Shown piece after piece: positions 34,595-42,976 of a stretch of 64,000 nt of DNA. This DNA is from Phycisphaeraceae bacterium (GTDB lineage Bacteria; Planctomycetota; Phycisphaerae; Phycisphaerales; Phycisphaeraceae), in assembly GCA_002716625.1 (NCBI GenBank), contig PBAS01000054.1, positions 16,754 to 80,753 of the forward strand. Direction: 5' to 3'. Both the position numbers and the translations under genes were made by a program. The notes beneath the pieces are model-generated. The model was not told where the DNA came from. It saw nothing but the letters and a program-made list of their open reading frames with translations, and did not search any database. Positions within the stretch are counted from its first letter, which is position 1. Each line of letters starts with the position of its first letter.

Positions 34595-35081
34595 GCCGTA
34601 TACCTCGCTAAACCAATTGTTCTCGATCCTTTTCTATTCGTGCGCGGTCGTCCTGATTCAACTGCTATTCAGCACCAAACCTGCCGGAGATCAGATACGG
34701 TGCCGACCTATAAATTCCATGAGGCCGATTAGCTGATCTTGAATGATCGTTATGGTATTGAATTCATGCGTTAGTGGGAACCGGCGGGGCCAAATGAAGC
34801 CAGATGAACCTTATTTATCAGGGGGCCTTATCGTGGTATGCCTGTGTGGGGCTCTCAAGAAACCGGGGATTGGAACCCCTACTGCCATCCACCCAGCAAA
34901 CTTATTTAATCGCCCCACATTCCGAAGGTCAAGATTCTGGTAGAAGTACGGGCGTAAGCGTACAAAGAGGTTTTTCCCCTCCCTGCTAGACGTTGTCGAA
35001 GCGGAGCGGGTTCGATGACCTGAACTAGGTAAATCCGTAGGCCCGCCACGCCAATTCATGGTGTATACTTGCCCTAACCAT
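34595..35081. other. 487-base intergenic region, unexplained
   Basis: Lies between pilM (leftward) and tRNA-Ala (rightward). Short open frames occur on both strands, but none has a good start signal or family resemblance. It contains several short GC-rich inverted repeats, for example GGGG-ATTGGAA-CCCC at 34864-34878 and an AGAGG-T5-CCCCT hairpin at 34965-34979. The right end holds a -10 element for the tRNA. I looked for RNase P, tmRNA, SRP and c-di-GMP riboswitch signatures and saw none. Confidence 0.4.
35064..35069 (+). promoter_or_regulatory. -10 element of tRNA-Ala promoter
   Basis: TATACT, 12 bases before the first base of the tRNA, so transcription would begin a few bases upstream of the mature 5' end. 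No clear -35 is seen at 16-18 bases upstream. Confidence 0.5.
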
Positions 35082-35154
35082 GGGGCCGTAGCTCAATTGG
35101 GAGAGCGCTGCGTTCGCAATGCAGAGGTTGGCGGTTCGATCCCGCTCGGCTCCA
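35082..35154 (+). tRNA. tRNA-Ala (anticodon CGC)
   Basis: 73 nucleotides folding as a complete cloverleaf. The acceptor stem GGGGCCG pairs with CGGCTCC and includes the G3-U70 wobble that is the main alanine identity element. The D stem is GCTC/GAGC; the anticodon arm is CTGCG-TTCGCAA-TGCAG with anticodon CGC (codon GCG); the T arm is GGCGG-TTCGATC-CCGCT. The discriminator base is A and CCA is not encoded. Confidence 0.95.
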
Positions 35155-35181
35155 TTTATCTACCCCTTGCTGCAGAAGAGC

Positions 35182-35895
35182 CTAACCACCGTGCTGCCGT
35201 AATAAGGCGGCCACATCAGCCCGACGAAGTGGACTGGCCTTGCCTCGATGACCTTCTTCAACGGTCAATTGCAATGGTGTCTGACCATCTACATTTGCTG
35301 CAGCCACGTCTGCGCCCTGCTTCAATAAAAACTGAACCATTGCCATATCACCATTCCACGATGCCACATGCAGCGGTGTCCATCGGCGTCCATCACCCGC
35401 ATTGACCTCCGCACCATGCTCTATCAGAAGCCTGGCCATATCATCACGCCCCTCCCGTACCGCCAGAAAGAACGGTGTGCGACCACGATTATCCTGAATA
35501 TCCACCAACGCACCACGCTTTAGTAGATATCGCACCATCTCGACCTTGCCCACTTTTGCTGTCGCATGCAGGACAACCTGACCATATGCAGCCTTGGCAT
35601 CGACATCAGCACCCTTTTCAAGTAATAGATCCAACATTGGAATATGGCCCTTCCAAGCCGCCCAATACAACGCGCTATTACCATCCCGGTCATATGTATT
35701 GACATCCACGCCCTCAGTCAGGAGGATCTTGACCTGCGGCACATTTCCTGCTTTTACCAACTCAAGATATTCCAAATCCGCTTCCGAAGGCCCACAACCA
35801 ACTGGGAACAACAGCAAGAATGCCGTTACTCCAATCTGGACAAGGGCACGCCTGCCATTGCGTGCCAATTTAAAAGTTGGCTCCATGTTACTCAT
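35182..35895 (-). CDS. ankyrin-repeat lipoprotein
   Basis: 237 residues. The signal peptide (ALVQIGVTAFLLLFPVGC) ends in a lipobox cysteine at residue 34, so the mature protein should be lipid-anchored. Five ankyrin repeats follow, each with G-x-T-P/S-L-x-x-A type turns: DGNSALYWAAWKGHIPMLDL, YGQVVLHATAKVGKVEMV, RGRTPFFLAVREGRDDMARL, RRWTPLHVASWNGDMAMVQF and DGQTPLQLTVEEGHRGK. Ankyrin repeats mediate protein contacts; the partner is unknown. Convergent with the tRNA gene, 27 bases away. Confidence 0.88.
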   Translation of the reverse strand: MSNMEPTFKLARNGRRALVQIGVTAFLLLFPVGCGPSEADLEYLELVKAGNVPQVKILLTEGVDVNTYDRDGNSALYWAAWKGHIPMLDLLLEKGADVDAKAAYGQVVLHATAKVGKVEMVRYLLKRGALVDIQDNRGRTPFFLAVREGRDDMARLLIEHGAEVNAGDGRRWTPLHVASWNGDMAMVQFLLKQGADVAAANVDGQTPLQLTVEEGHRGKASPLRRADVAALLRQHGG

Positions 35896-36031
35896 GCCGA
35901 TACTCAGCCTGATCAGGAAACCTACGTGTTACTGGCAACGATCTAGGACTAACCAGCGTGAACGATGCCGCACAACAATATCAAAGAAATCCGCCAAAAG
36001 ATCCGTACGATCCAACCACCTTATGTCACAA

Positions 36032-37939
36032 TCAAGCCGGGTCAGACTCATTGGCCAGTTGAGGAAAGTATTCGCGATGAAGCTTTTCAACCTGCTCGGG
36101 CGGAACCGGCTTGGACATACCCACGAAAAAGGCGAGGAACCACATCACAAAGATGCCAACTACAAGCATCACTAGTTGCCAAACCCAAAGTGAGGGTAAG
36201 CCGAATGGTTTCCAAGTGGCTGGCGCGTTGGGATTTGAAAAAATATTATTACCAATCACGGCAAAGGGACCAAACCCAATCAAAAACCATGCCACCGTCA
36301 AAATCCATGCTAATCTCACATATTTGCGCCGATTGACAGGAATGCCGGAAACTGCCTGAATAAAGTCATGCCGTTTCTGCTTGGCTGACCGTACCTCGGG
36401 AACGTCAGGAAGAACCAAGGAGACAACTGTCGCAACCAACAAATTACATACAATGCCCCAACCAGCGCTATGAATAGTCAGCGGGAACCTACCCCAGGCA
36501 ATAAAGGGGAACCATTCAACTGTCTTGTCTGTCAGCGTAACTGCCACCAGCCCGGCAACCAGCCCCCACACGACACCGCGACCTGTCAGCCACCTAAAAT
36601 AACAAACGCCCATTAACGCGGGATACATCTGAAAACCATAAGCCACCGCCAATCCACCAAGCATCACGATTGGACTGTTCGCACGGGTGGCCACCAATAA
36701 AGCAAACGCAGCAATCACAAACACACCAATACGCCCCACCAGTTTCTGTGACTGATCTGATGCATCTACAACCATGTAATGGCGATATACATCACGTGTA
36801 ACCATGCCGCTAAAAGTGGACATGTAGGCCGCCCCGGTACTCTGCATTGCAGCCAAGGCACAGACGGCCAAAAGACCAACCAGCCAAGGTGAGGTTGCAC
36901 TGAGAAGATTGATCAACTGGGGCACTAAATCCTTGTGCGTCGGGTCCTTTAGAATTCCTTTGGCAACAAGAATATTCCCGCCCAAGCCTTGAAATATGGT
37001 AAAGGTAAAAAGAATAATCCCAACAATCAGTGACGAGGCAACCACTTGCTGCCAACGGAAAGGGCGGCTGGTCTTATTGGAAAAAGCCCACATTGAAAAC
37101 GCAGGTGAGGATTGAATCCCCATCAAGGCGAACATATAGGTCATACACATCACACCGGTCCAGATTCCCCCCTTGGCATCAGTACCGGCCCAAACTAATT
37201 GATAAGCGCCTGGCATGGCCACATGACGAGAGTAGTTGTCTGGCGTCAGTTTCTCGCTTGACATCACATCTTGCTTGACAAAATTAGCTAAACCCTCCGT
37301 AAAACCGGACCAGCCACCGGCAAAGTGCACCGCAACAAAACCCAAAATAACAATACCGACAGCAAGCAAAAGACATTGCGCACAATCCACGTAAGCAACC
37401 GAACGCAATCCGCCACAGGCCACATAAATGACTACAACTGCCGACAGTACAAACATCCCTTGGTTAACGGTAAATTGCCCGTCGGTCAACACGTTAAACA
37501 AGTGGCCCGATGCCTTAAGTTGCACGCCCAGATATGGCACACTAAAAAGTAGTGCCACCAGAACAGTTAATAAGCGAATCGCATTTCCACCGTAATAATC
37601 ACTATACATCTCACCAGGCGTGACATACCGGAAAGCCCGGCCAAGTACCCACTGGCGACGCAGGAAAAGGACACCGGTAAATGGAATAGCTAGGGCATAG
37701 AAGGATGCAAAGGCATATGGCAGACCGTCTGTGAAAATCTTTCCCGGATGGCCGATAAACGTCCAGCCGCTAAAACTGGTCGCTGTTGCCGCCAGCACAA
37801 AGACCCATACACTGATCGACCGGCCCGCAACGAAATAATCTTCTGAAGTACGGGACCGCAGCGCCCCCTTAAAGCCCCAATACAGACAATAGGCCCAGTA
37901 AAGCCCCACAAAGATGTACAACCATGCAAGTGTGGACAT
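36032..37939 (-). CDS. sodium:solute symporter family protein
   Basis: 635 residues with about 13 hydrophobic segments. Typical SSS features are SEDYFVAGRSISVWVFVLAA near the N-terminus, VTPGEMYSDYYGGNAIRLLT, VIYVACGGLRSVAYVDCAQC and TGAAYMSTFSGMVTRDVYRH. Imports a solute with Na+; the substrate is not determined by sequence. The divergent neighbour is a tagaturonate-epimerase-family gene, so a uronate or other sugar acid is a reasonable guess. The C-terminus is cytoplasmic and polar (PEQVEKLHREYFPQL). Confidence 0.85.
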   Translation of the reverse strand: MSTLAWLYIFVGLYWAYCLYWGFKGALRSRTSEDYFVAGRSISVWVFVLAATATSFSGWTFIGHPGKIFTDGLPYAFASFYALAIPFTGVLFLRRQWVLGRAFRYVTPGEMYSDYYGGNAIRLLTVLVALLFSVPYLGVQLKASGHLFNVLTDGQFTVNQGMFVLSAVVVIYVACGGLRSVAYVDCAQCLLLAVGIVILGFVAVHFAGGWSGFTEGLANFVKQDVMSSEKLTPDNYSRHVAMPGAYQLVWAGTDAKGGIWTGVMCMTYMFALMGIQSSPAFSMWAFSNKTSRPFRWQQVVASSLIVGIILFTFTIFQGLGGNILVAKGILKDPTHKDLVPQLINLLSATSPWLVGLLAVCALAAMQSTGAAYMSTFSGMVTRDVYRHYMVVDASDQSQKLVGRIGVFVIAAFALLVATRANSPIVMLGGLAVAYGFQMYPALMGVCYFRWLTGRGVVWGLVAGLVAVTLTDKTVEWFPFIAWGRFPLTIHSAGWGIVCNLLVATVVSLVLPDVPEVRSAKQKRHDFIQAVSGIPVNRRKYVRLAWILTVAWFLIGFGPFAVIGNNIFSNPNAPATWKPFGLPSLWVWQLVMLVVGIFVMWFLAFFVGMSKPVPPEQVEKLHREYFPQLANESDPA

Positions 37940-38073
37940 GCCAAATACCCTATCACCAACCAGATGAACAAGACCACAAGGCGTGGATCTGAATGTACAT
38001 ATTCAACGAATCCTTCGCAAAGTACTGAACACTGAAAACTCTGACCACCCACCCCAATGGGCACATATCCGTT

Positions 38074-38100
38074 TTGACCCCTCGCCAATTCAGGTATAGT
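38074..38100 (+). promoter_or_regulatory. candidate promoter for the tagaturonate-epimerase-family gene
   Basis: TTGACC (38074-38079) and TATAGT (38095-38100) separated by 15 bases, one or two short of optimal. The start codon lies about 40 bases downstream. The 202-base region is shared with the divergent symporter gene. Confidence 0.4.
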
Positions 38101-38141
38101 TTGAGCCAAACGACTATTTAACAAAAAACTGGATCTCTTTT

Positions 38142-39425
38142 ATGCCCCCTATGAAAGCAAATAAACCCACCACACTAGGTCTGCAGCCCAGCTTCGGATT
38201 CGGCGATCGCCTAGGTACCGCAACAGCCGGGCACCTCGATGCACTGCGTGCTGAAGGCGGCCCGATCAAAGGGATCTTTGCCCAGCAGTCAATTCGCGAG
38301 ATGACACGGACCAACCGCACTCCCAGTGAGGTTATGACCGCGGCAACTCAGAGCCTCGAAACTGAAGAATTTAACGACATCTGGGGCGCTGACGCTGACC
38401 ATCTCAAAACCGAGAATGATGTCGATATCACTGCTGACGCCGGGTTTGTTTTTTTCACAATAGATCCGTCCGATGATGTCGATCAAGCAGCTGATAGCTA
38501 CAACCAGTCGACACTGACAGAAAAGTTCAACACCATTAAAGACGACGTGGATTGGCTGGATGACTATTCAGGAAAGACCGTGCCTATCGATGGTGGGCTC
38601 ACACTAATATTTGATGAACAAACGATACAACGCGCGGCGGTTAAATACGCCAAGGCGATTGACCACGCACTGTCATTGGCTCAATACATCAAGCAAGCCT
38701 CAATAAAACGAAACCAGGATCATGAAATCGAACTTAGTGTTGATGAGACTGAACAACCAACAACACCGGCTGAACACTATATTATTGCCGATCGGTTCCG
38801 ACGCGCCGGTGTAAAACTAGTCAGTCTTGCTCCAAGATATATTGGTGATTTTGAGAAAGGTGTTGACTACAAGGGTGACTTGAAGACCTTACGCAGATCT
38901 TTAAACGAACACGCCGCCATCGCGAAACAGTTGGGCCCGTACAAACTGAGCCTGCATTCGGGTAGCGACAAACTGTCAATGTACGGAATCCTAGCCGAAG
39001 CAACCGAGGGCGCGTTCCACATCAAGACAGCAGGAACCAGCTACCTGGAAGCATTAAGGGTTGTCGCAAGGCACGACGAGGCGTTGTTCAGGAAAATTAT
39101 CGACTTTGCACGACAACGCTATGACACCGACAAGGCAACTTACCATGTATCAGCCATGGTCACCGCAACACCGACCCCCGCGGAAGTTGCCGACATTCAC
39201 AAGCTGGAATCCATCTATCTTGAGTGCTGGCCGTACGTATCTAATGGATGTGGCTTCACCGAACCTGGGCGCCAGATTTTGCACTGTACCTTCGGATCGG
39301 TTTTGACCGATCCGGACCTTGGCCAAGCCTTGGCCGACTTACTGGATGGTGAACCCCAAACTTATCGCAGCGTCTTGGCAGAACATTTTGCCAAGCACCT
39401 ATCGGCGCTTCGCAGTGGCATGTAA
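38142..39425 (+). CDS. uxaE: tagaturonate epimerase family protein (UxaE-like)
   Basis: 427 residues. Conserved segments are GLQPSFGFGDRLGTATAGHL at the start, TEEFNDIWGADADHLKTEND near 85, LAPRYIGDFEKGVDYKGDL, YKLSLHSGSDKLSMYG and HIKTAGTSYLEALRVVA. These fit the family that includes the D-tagaturonate 3/4-epimerase UxaE, which interconverts D-tagaturonate and D-fructuronate in galacturonate catabolism. The histidine- and acid-rich segments are likely metal ligands. ATG 38151 is an alternative start. Transcribed divergently from a sodium symporter, suggesting an uptake-plus-catabolism pair; no other uronate-pathway gene is visible. Confidence 0.75.
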   Translation: MPPMKANKPTTLGLQPSFGFGDRLGTATAGHLDALRAEGGPIKGIFAQQSIREMTRTNRTPSEVMTAATQSLETEEFNDIWGADADHLKTENDVDITADAGFVFFTIDPSDDVDQAADSYNQSTLTEKFNTIKDDVDWLDDYSGKTVPIDGGLTLIFDEQTIQRAAVKYAKAIDHALSLAQYIKQASIKRNQDHEIELSVDETEQPTTPAEHYIIADRFRRAGVKLVSLAPRYIGDFEKGVDYKGDLKTLRRSLNEHAAIAKQLGPYKLSLHSGSDKLSMYGILAEATEGAFHIKTAGTSYLEALRVVARHDEALFRKIIDFARQRYDTDKATYHVSAMVTATPTPAEVADIHKLESIYLECWPYVSNGCGFTEPGRQILHCTFGSVLTDPDLGQALADLLDGEPQTYRSVLAEHFAKHLSALRSGM

Positions 39426-39452
39426 TGACCGCCGCGACAAGGCGAACCCGAT

Positions 39453-39584
39453 AACCCCCTAAAAGGGGCTACAGAGGTCTGTATCTAAGGGTTGGAAGCA
39501 CGCGAAAGCCATCCGCAGCTAGGCGGGAGGACTTGTAGCCCGTCAAGCAAACAATCAGCTGCCACCCATCTAGTGGCGGCTGAC
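39453..39584 (+). other. candidate structured leader or small RNA upstream of rpmF
   Basis: Three hairpins in tandem: CCCCC-TAAAA-GGGG near 39455-39468; GGCGGG (39522-39527) with CCCGTC (39539-39544); and CAGCTGCCAC (39556-39565) with GTGGCGGCTG (39573-39582), a ten-pair stem with one G-U pair and a 7-base loop. No U-run follows any of them, so they are not standard terminators. The region lies between uxaE and rpmF, where many bacteria instead have the yceD gene. Confidence 0.35.
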
Positions 39585-39676
39585 GATACGATCCAACGGT
39601 TTGCACTTGACCGGAGGCGAGATGCGGATTACCTTCAAGTCAACAATTGGCTACCTCATCAATTGAAGGTGCATCC

Positions 39677-39862
39677 ATGGTCCCCTGCCAACGTAAAACT
39701 CGATCCCAACGCGGTAACCGCCGCTCGCACGACGCTCTGCGCGCTGTTACACCTGCCCGATGCCCCAATTGCGGTAACACAAAACAACCCCACGCAGCCT
39801 GCACCGAATGCGGTTACGTACGACCAGGGCTGAAGTTGCAGTTGTCCTCCAAGGAAGAATAG
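39677..39862 (+). CDS. rpmF: 50S ribosomal protein L32
   Basis: 61 residues from ATG 39677. The basic N-terminus (CQRKTRSQRGNRRSHDALRA) and the zinc knuckle CPNCGNTKQPHAACTECGYV (two CxxC pairs) identify L32 of the zinc-binding type. An upstream in-frame start at 39647 would add ten residues not found in L32. The stop TAG overlaps the plsX GTG start by one base (TAGTG). The rpmF-plsX-fabH order is the classical arrangement linking ribosome synthesis and lipid synthesis. Confidence 0.92.
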   Translation: MVPCQRKTRSQRGNRRSHDALRAVTPARCPNCGNTKQPHAACTECGYVRPGLKLQLSSKEE

Positions 39863-40896
39863 TGCGTATCGCAATCGACGTCATGGGTGGCGATCACGCC
39901 CCGGACGCGATCCTGGCAGGGAGCCTTGACGCGGTAGCTCTACTGCACCCTACCGATCGTCTCGTTCTCGTCGGAAACGACAAGGTCATCCGCAAGCAGA
40001 TTAAATTGGCCGGATTGGATTCCGACCCCCGGATCGAAATCGAAGCAACCTCACAAGTCATCGAGATGTCTGAGTCGCCGGTGGGTGCCCTACGAGCCAA
40101 AACGGACAGTTCGATCGTTCGATTAGCGCAACTGGGAGGTCGACGCCACAGTGGGGATAAGCATTGCGATGTGATCATCAGTGCCGGTAATACGGGGGCA
40201 TGCGTAGCCGGCACGCAGATGGAAATGCGGCGGTTACCCGGGGTTAATCGACCGGGTATTGCCATCACCTTTCCCACTTATCATGGCCCAATCGTCATCT
40301 GTGATGTGGGTGCCAATCCTGAACCTAAACCACACCACCTCCTGCAATATGCGCATATGGCCAGCGTCTATGCTCAACGCATTATTAACCTGAATAATCC
40401 ACGCGTCGCGTTACTTTCCATCGGCGGTGAAGAAGGAAAGGGCAACTCTCTTGTTCGACAGACCCACCGACTCATCAAGACCGATCCATCACTAAATTAT
40501 GTGGGCCATGTTGAAGGACGTGACCTATTCGATGGCAAAGCGGATGTGGTAGTCACAGAAGGGTTCACCGGCAATGTTGTCCTTAAACTTGCTGAAGGCT
40601 TGGCAGCAGGGCTATTTCGCATGATTGCACGAGAGATCGTGCAGATTGATCCTACCTTGGCACCGAAGTTCGACCCGGTTGTGAAACGGATCTACAAAAA
40701 ACATGACTACCATGAATATGGTGGCGCTCCCATGCTAGGCGCCAATGGCATCTGCATGATCTGTCATGGCTCCAGCGAGGCAAGAACGATCACCGCAGCG
40801 GTCAGAACTGCCATCAAATACGCCAATCTGGGTGTCAATGACGCGATCGTCGAGGCTTTAGCCCAAACGCAGACCGCTAAAGAGAGCGTTGTATGA
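39862..40896 (+). CDS. plsX: phosphate acyltransferase
   Basis: 344 residues from GTG 39862, chosen because AAGGAAGAA lies just upstream and translation then begins with the family motif VRIAIDVMGGDHAP. Earlier codons lie inside rpmF in another frame. Other signatures are VIEMSESPVGALRAKTDSS, ISAGNTGACVAGTQMEMRRL, GNSLVRQTHRLIK and EGFTGNVVLKLAEGL. PlsX converts acyl-ACP to acyl-phosphate for phosphatidic acid synthesis at the inner membrane face. Overlaps rpmF by one base and fabH by four. Confidence 0.95.
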   Translation: MRIAIDVMGGDHAPDAILAGSLDAVALLHPTDRLVLVGNDKVIRKQIKLAGLDSDPRIEIEATSQVIEMSESPVGALRAKTDSSIVRLAQLGGRRHSGDKHCDVIISAGNTGACVAGTQMEMRRLPGVNRPGIAITFPTYHGPIVICDVGANPEPKPHHLLQYAHMASVYAQRIINLNNPRVALLSIGGEEGKGNSLVRQTHRLIKTDPSLNYVGHVEGRDLFDGKADVVVTEGFTGNVVLKLAEGLAAGLFRMIAREIVQIDPTLAPKFDPVVKRIYKKHDYHEYGGAPMLGANGICMICHGSSEARTITAAVRTAIKYANLGVNDAIVEALAQTQTAKESVV

Positions 40897-41933
40897 CAGA
40901 ATGCCCCCCCCCCAAAAAAAGCCCCTCAGAAAATCTTCCCCCTGCGAATACTGGCGTATGCATTGCAGGTACGGGCATGGGACTGCCAGCTAAAGTGCTC
41001 ACCAATGATGACCTGTCAAAGATTGTAGATACATCAGACGAATGGATCCGGCCGCGGACGGGCATTACGCAACGATATCTTGCTGACAGGACCGAGCACA
41101 CATCCGATCTGGCGGCAGTAGCTGTCTTACAAGCCATGGCAAATGCCGGGCTGGAGCCATCTGATCTCGACCTACTGCTTTGTGCGACAATGACACCTGA
41201 CCTGGTTTGCCCAGCAACAGCATGTCGCGTGGTGGACAAAATCGGTGCAGTGCCATGTGGTGCCATGGACCTCAATCTGGCTTGTACCGGCTTTGTCGCA
41301 GCGTTGACGACTGCGTCAGCCTTTATTAGCAGTGGTCACTGTCGCCATGTGGCCGTGGTCGGTGCTGATTGTCTAAGCAAAATTGTTGATTGGGAGGATC
41401 GGACAACCTGTATCCTTTTTGGGGACGCGGCGGGTGCAGCCATTGTAAGCCGTTCTGAAGATCCAACACAGCGTTGTCTCTACCAACGACTCTGCTCAGA
41501 TGGCAGCCAATGGGAGAGCCTCTTTGTGCCAAGATCCGAACATGATTTGCCCCCCAATGGCCAGAAACCATTCGAAGGCAAGTACAATACACTTCAGATG
41601 AATGGTCGGGAGGTATTCAAATTTGCTGTCAATGCACTGCGGAATTCCGTAAGCAATGCCTTGAAGGCCACTAATCTGACTGCTGAGGATATTAAGATGG
41701 TGATTCCTCATCAATCCAATATTCGAATGCTGACCACCGCATGGAAAAAACTCGGGTTTGATGATGATAAGATTTATGTCAACATTGACCGGTATGGCAA
41801 TACATCAGCAGCTAGTGTGGCTTTGTGTCTACATGAACTTACAGAGCAGGGACGCTTAACTCCGGGTGATTATGTCATCTTCGTGGCTCAAGGTGGCGGT
41901 CTGACATGGGGCACGAGCTTATGGCGACTATGA
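40893..41933 (+). CDS. fabH: 3-oxoacyl-ACP synthase III
   Basis: 346 residues. Condenses acetyl-CoA (or another acyl-CoA) with malonyl-ACP to start fatty-acid synthesis. The catalytic triad is visible: Cys in MDLNLACTGFVAAL, His in VIPHQSNIRML and Asn in DRYGNTSAASVAL. SDEWIRPRTGITQRYL is the usual N-terminal signature. The ATG overlaps the plsX stop (ATGA). Codons 4-10 contain a run of ten C and seven A bases, encoding a proline/lysine-rich tail absent from most FabH proteins; a later in-frame start such as ATG 40977 would remove part of the fold and is unlikely. Confidence 0.94.
   Translation: MTECPPPKKSPSENLPPANTGVCIAGTGMGLPAKVLTNDDLSKIVDTSDEWIRPRTGITQRYLADRTEHTSDLAAVAVLQAMANAGLEPSDLDLLLCATMTPDLVCPATACRVVDKIGAVPCGAMDLNLACTGFVAALTTASAFISSGHCRHVAVVGADCLSKIVDWEDRTTCILFGDAAGAAIVSRSEDPTQRCLYQRLCSDGSQWESLFVPRSEHDLPPNGQKPFEGKYNTLQMNGREVFKFAVNALRNSVSNALKATNLTAEDIKMVIPHQSNIRMLTTAWKKLGFDDDKIYVNIDRYGNTSAASVALCLHELTEQGRLTPGDYVIFVAQGGGLTWGTSLWRL
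40904..40920 (+). repeat. homopolymer tract C10 A7 at the start of fabH
   Basis: Ten consecutive C (40904-40913) followed by seven A (40914-40920), starting in codon 4 of fabH. Such runs are prone to polymerase slippage and sequencing error. Gain or loss of a base not in multiples of three would stop FabH translation. Confidence 0.9.
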
Positions 41934-42004
41934 CCGATCCAACAACGATTGGTGTCCTCTGGATATTCGAAAGCATTGCGATTAACTGATGAAGAAACAA
42001 GAAC

Positions 42005-42967
42005 ATGAGTGATTCTGACAATAACCACAAAACGGTGCTCTGCCCGGGCCAGGGCGCACAAACCGTAGGCATGGGCAAAGCTTGGGCGCAAGCCCACCCA
42101 GTCGCCGCCCAAACATTCACACAAGCGGATGACATCCTACAGATGAATCTGTCTGCACTGTGCTTCGAAGGACCACAGGAACAACTGAACCAAACTGATG
42201 TCGCTCAAGTGGCCATCTACGTCACATCGATTGCATGCTATCGGGCATTGGTCGATACGGGCCAACTAGGGCTTTTGGCGTACAGTGCGGGGCTCAGTCT
42301 AGGCGAGTTTACGGCACTTCACATTGCTGGTGCATTTGATTTTGAAGATGGATTGCGTTTGGTCCGTTTACGTGGACAGGCGATGCAAGAGGCGGCCCAA
42401 AAGGTCGCCAGCGGAATGGTTGCCTTGATCGGGACTGACGAACAGACAGCCGACCAACTGTGTCAAGAAGCACGACAAGATGAGGTTCTGGTTCCGGCCA
42501 ACTTCAACTGCCCTGGACAGGTTGTCATCAGCGGCCATCAGGCCGCCTGTAACCGGGCATTGGAAGTTGCAAAAACAATGCAATTACGTGCCACACGGCT
42601 CACCGTCGTCGGTGCATTTCATTCACCCATCATGGAATCAGCCGCTGGCCGACTTACCGATGCGATGCAGAAGATTGCCTGGAAACTTCCAAATATCCCC
42701 GTAATATCCAACGTCACTGCTCAACCACATGAGCCAAGTATCGAGAGCATTAAAAATCGGCTTGTTGAACAGCTTACGAGCCCCGTAAGATGGTCACAAT
42801 CAATGTCATGGTTGATCAATAGTACTAAATCTCCCATCAACGAGTTGGCCCCAGGTAAAGTCTTAAGCGGCTTAATGCGGCGGATTGACCGTAAAACCAA
42901 AATCCTCAATCACCTTGAACCGGATGATACCGTTCACGTACCAAATACAGCCGCAATGGTAAAATAG
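42005..42967 (+). CDS. fabD: malonyl-CoA:ACP transacylase
   Basis: 320 residues. Transfers malonyl groups from CoA to ACP. CPGQGAQTVGMGKAW opens the fold. The nucleophile serine is in AGLSLGEFTALHIAG, where the residue before the serine is Leu rather than the usual His (GLSLGE versus GHSLGE). VVGAFHSPIMESA supplies the second catalytic histidine, and the arginine lies in LVRLRGQAMQEA. Seventy-one bases after fabH and nine before fabG. Confidence 0.92.
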   Translation: MSDSDNNHKTVLCPGQGAQTVGMGKAWAQAHPVAAQTFTQADDILQMNLSALCFEGPQEQLNQTDVAQVAIYVTSIACYRALVDTGQLGLLAYSAGLSLGEFTALHIAGAFDFEDGLRLVRLRGQAMQEAAQKVASGMVALIGTDEQTADQLCQEARQDEVLVPANFNCPGQVVISGHQAACNRALEVAKTMQLRATRLTVVGAFHSPIMESAAGRLTDAMQKIAWKLPNIPVISNVTAQPHEPSIESIKNRLVEQLTSPVRWSQSMSWLINSTKSPINELAPGKVLSGLMRRIDRKTKILNHLEPDDTVHVPNTAAMVK

Positions 42968-42976
42968 TTGTAACCC

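Noticed and set aside
34840..34890. tRNA-like T-arm (GGGG-TTCCAAT-CCCC on the minus strand)
   Set aside because: No D arm or acceptor stem can be formed at the right spacing, so it is not a tRNA.
34811..35059. 82-codon minus-strand frame upstream of pilM
   Set aside because: Low-complexity basic translation, no start signal, and no family resemblance; more likely non-coding.
39455..39468. CCCCC/GGGG hairpin after uxaE as an intrinsic terminator
   Set aside because: No T-run follows on either strand.
39492..39833. 113-codon frame in the rpmF leader that might be yceD
   Set aside because: Starts at TTG without a ribosome-binding site, has no YceD-like segments, and covers both hairpins and the rpmF gene in another frame.
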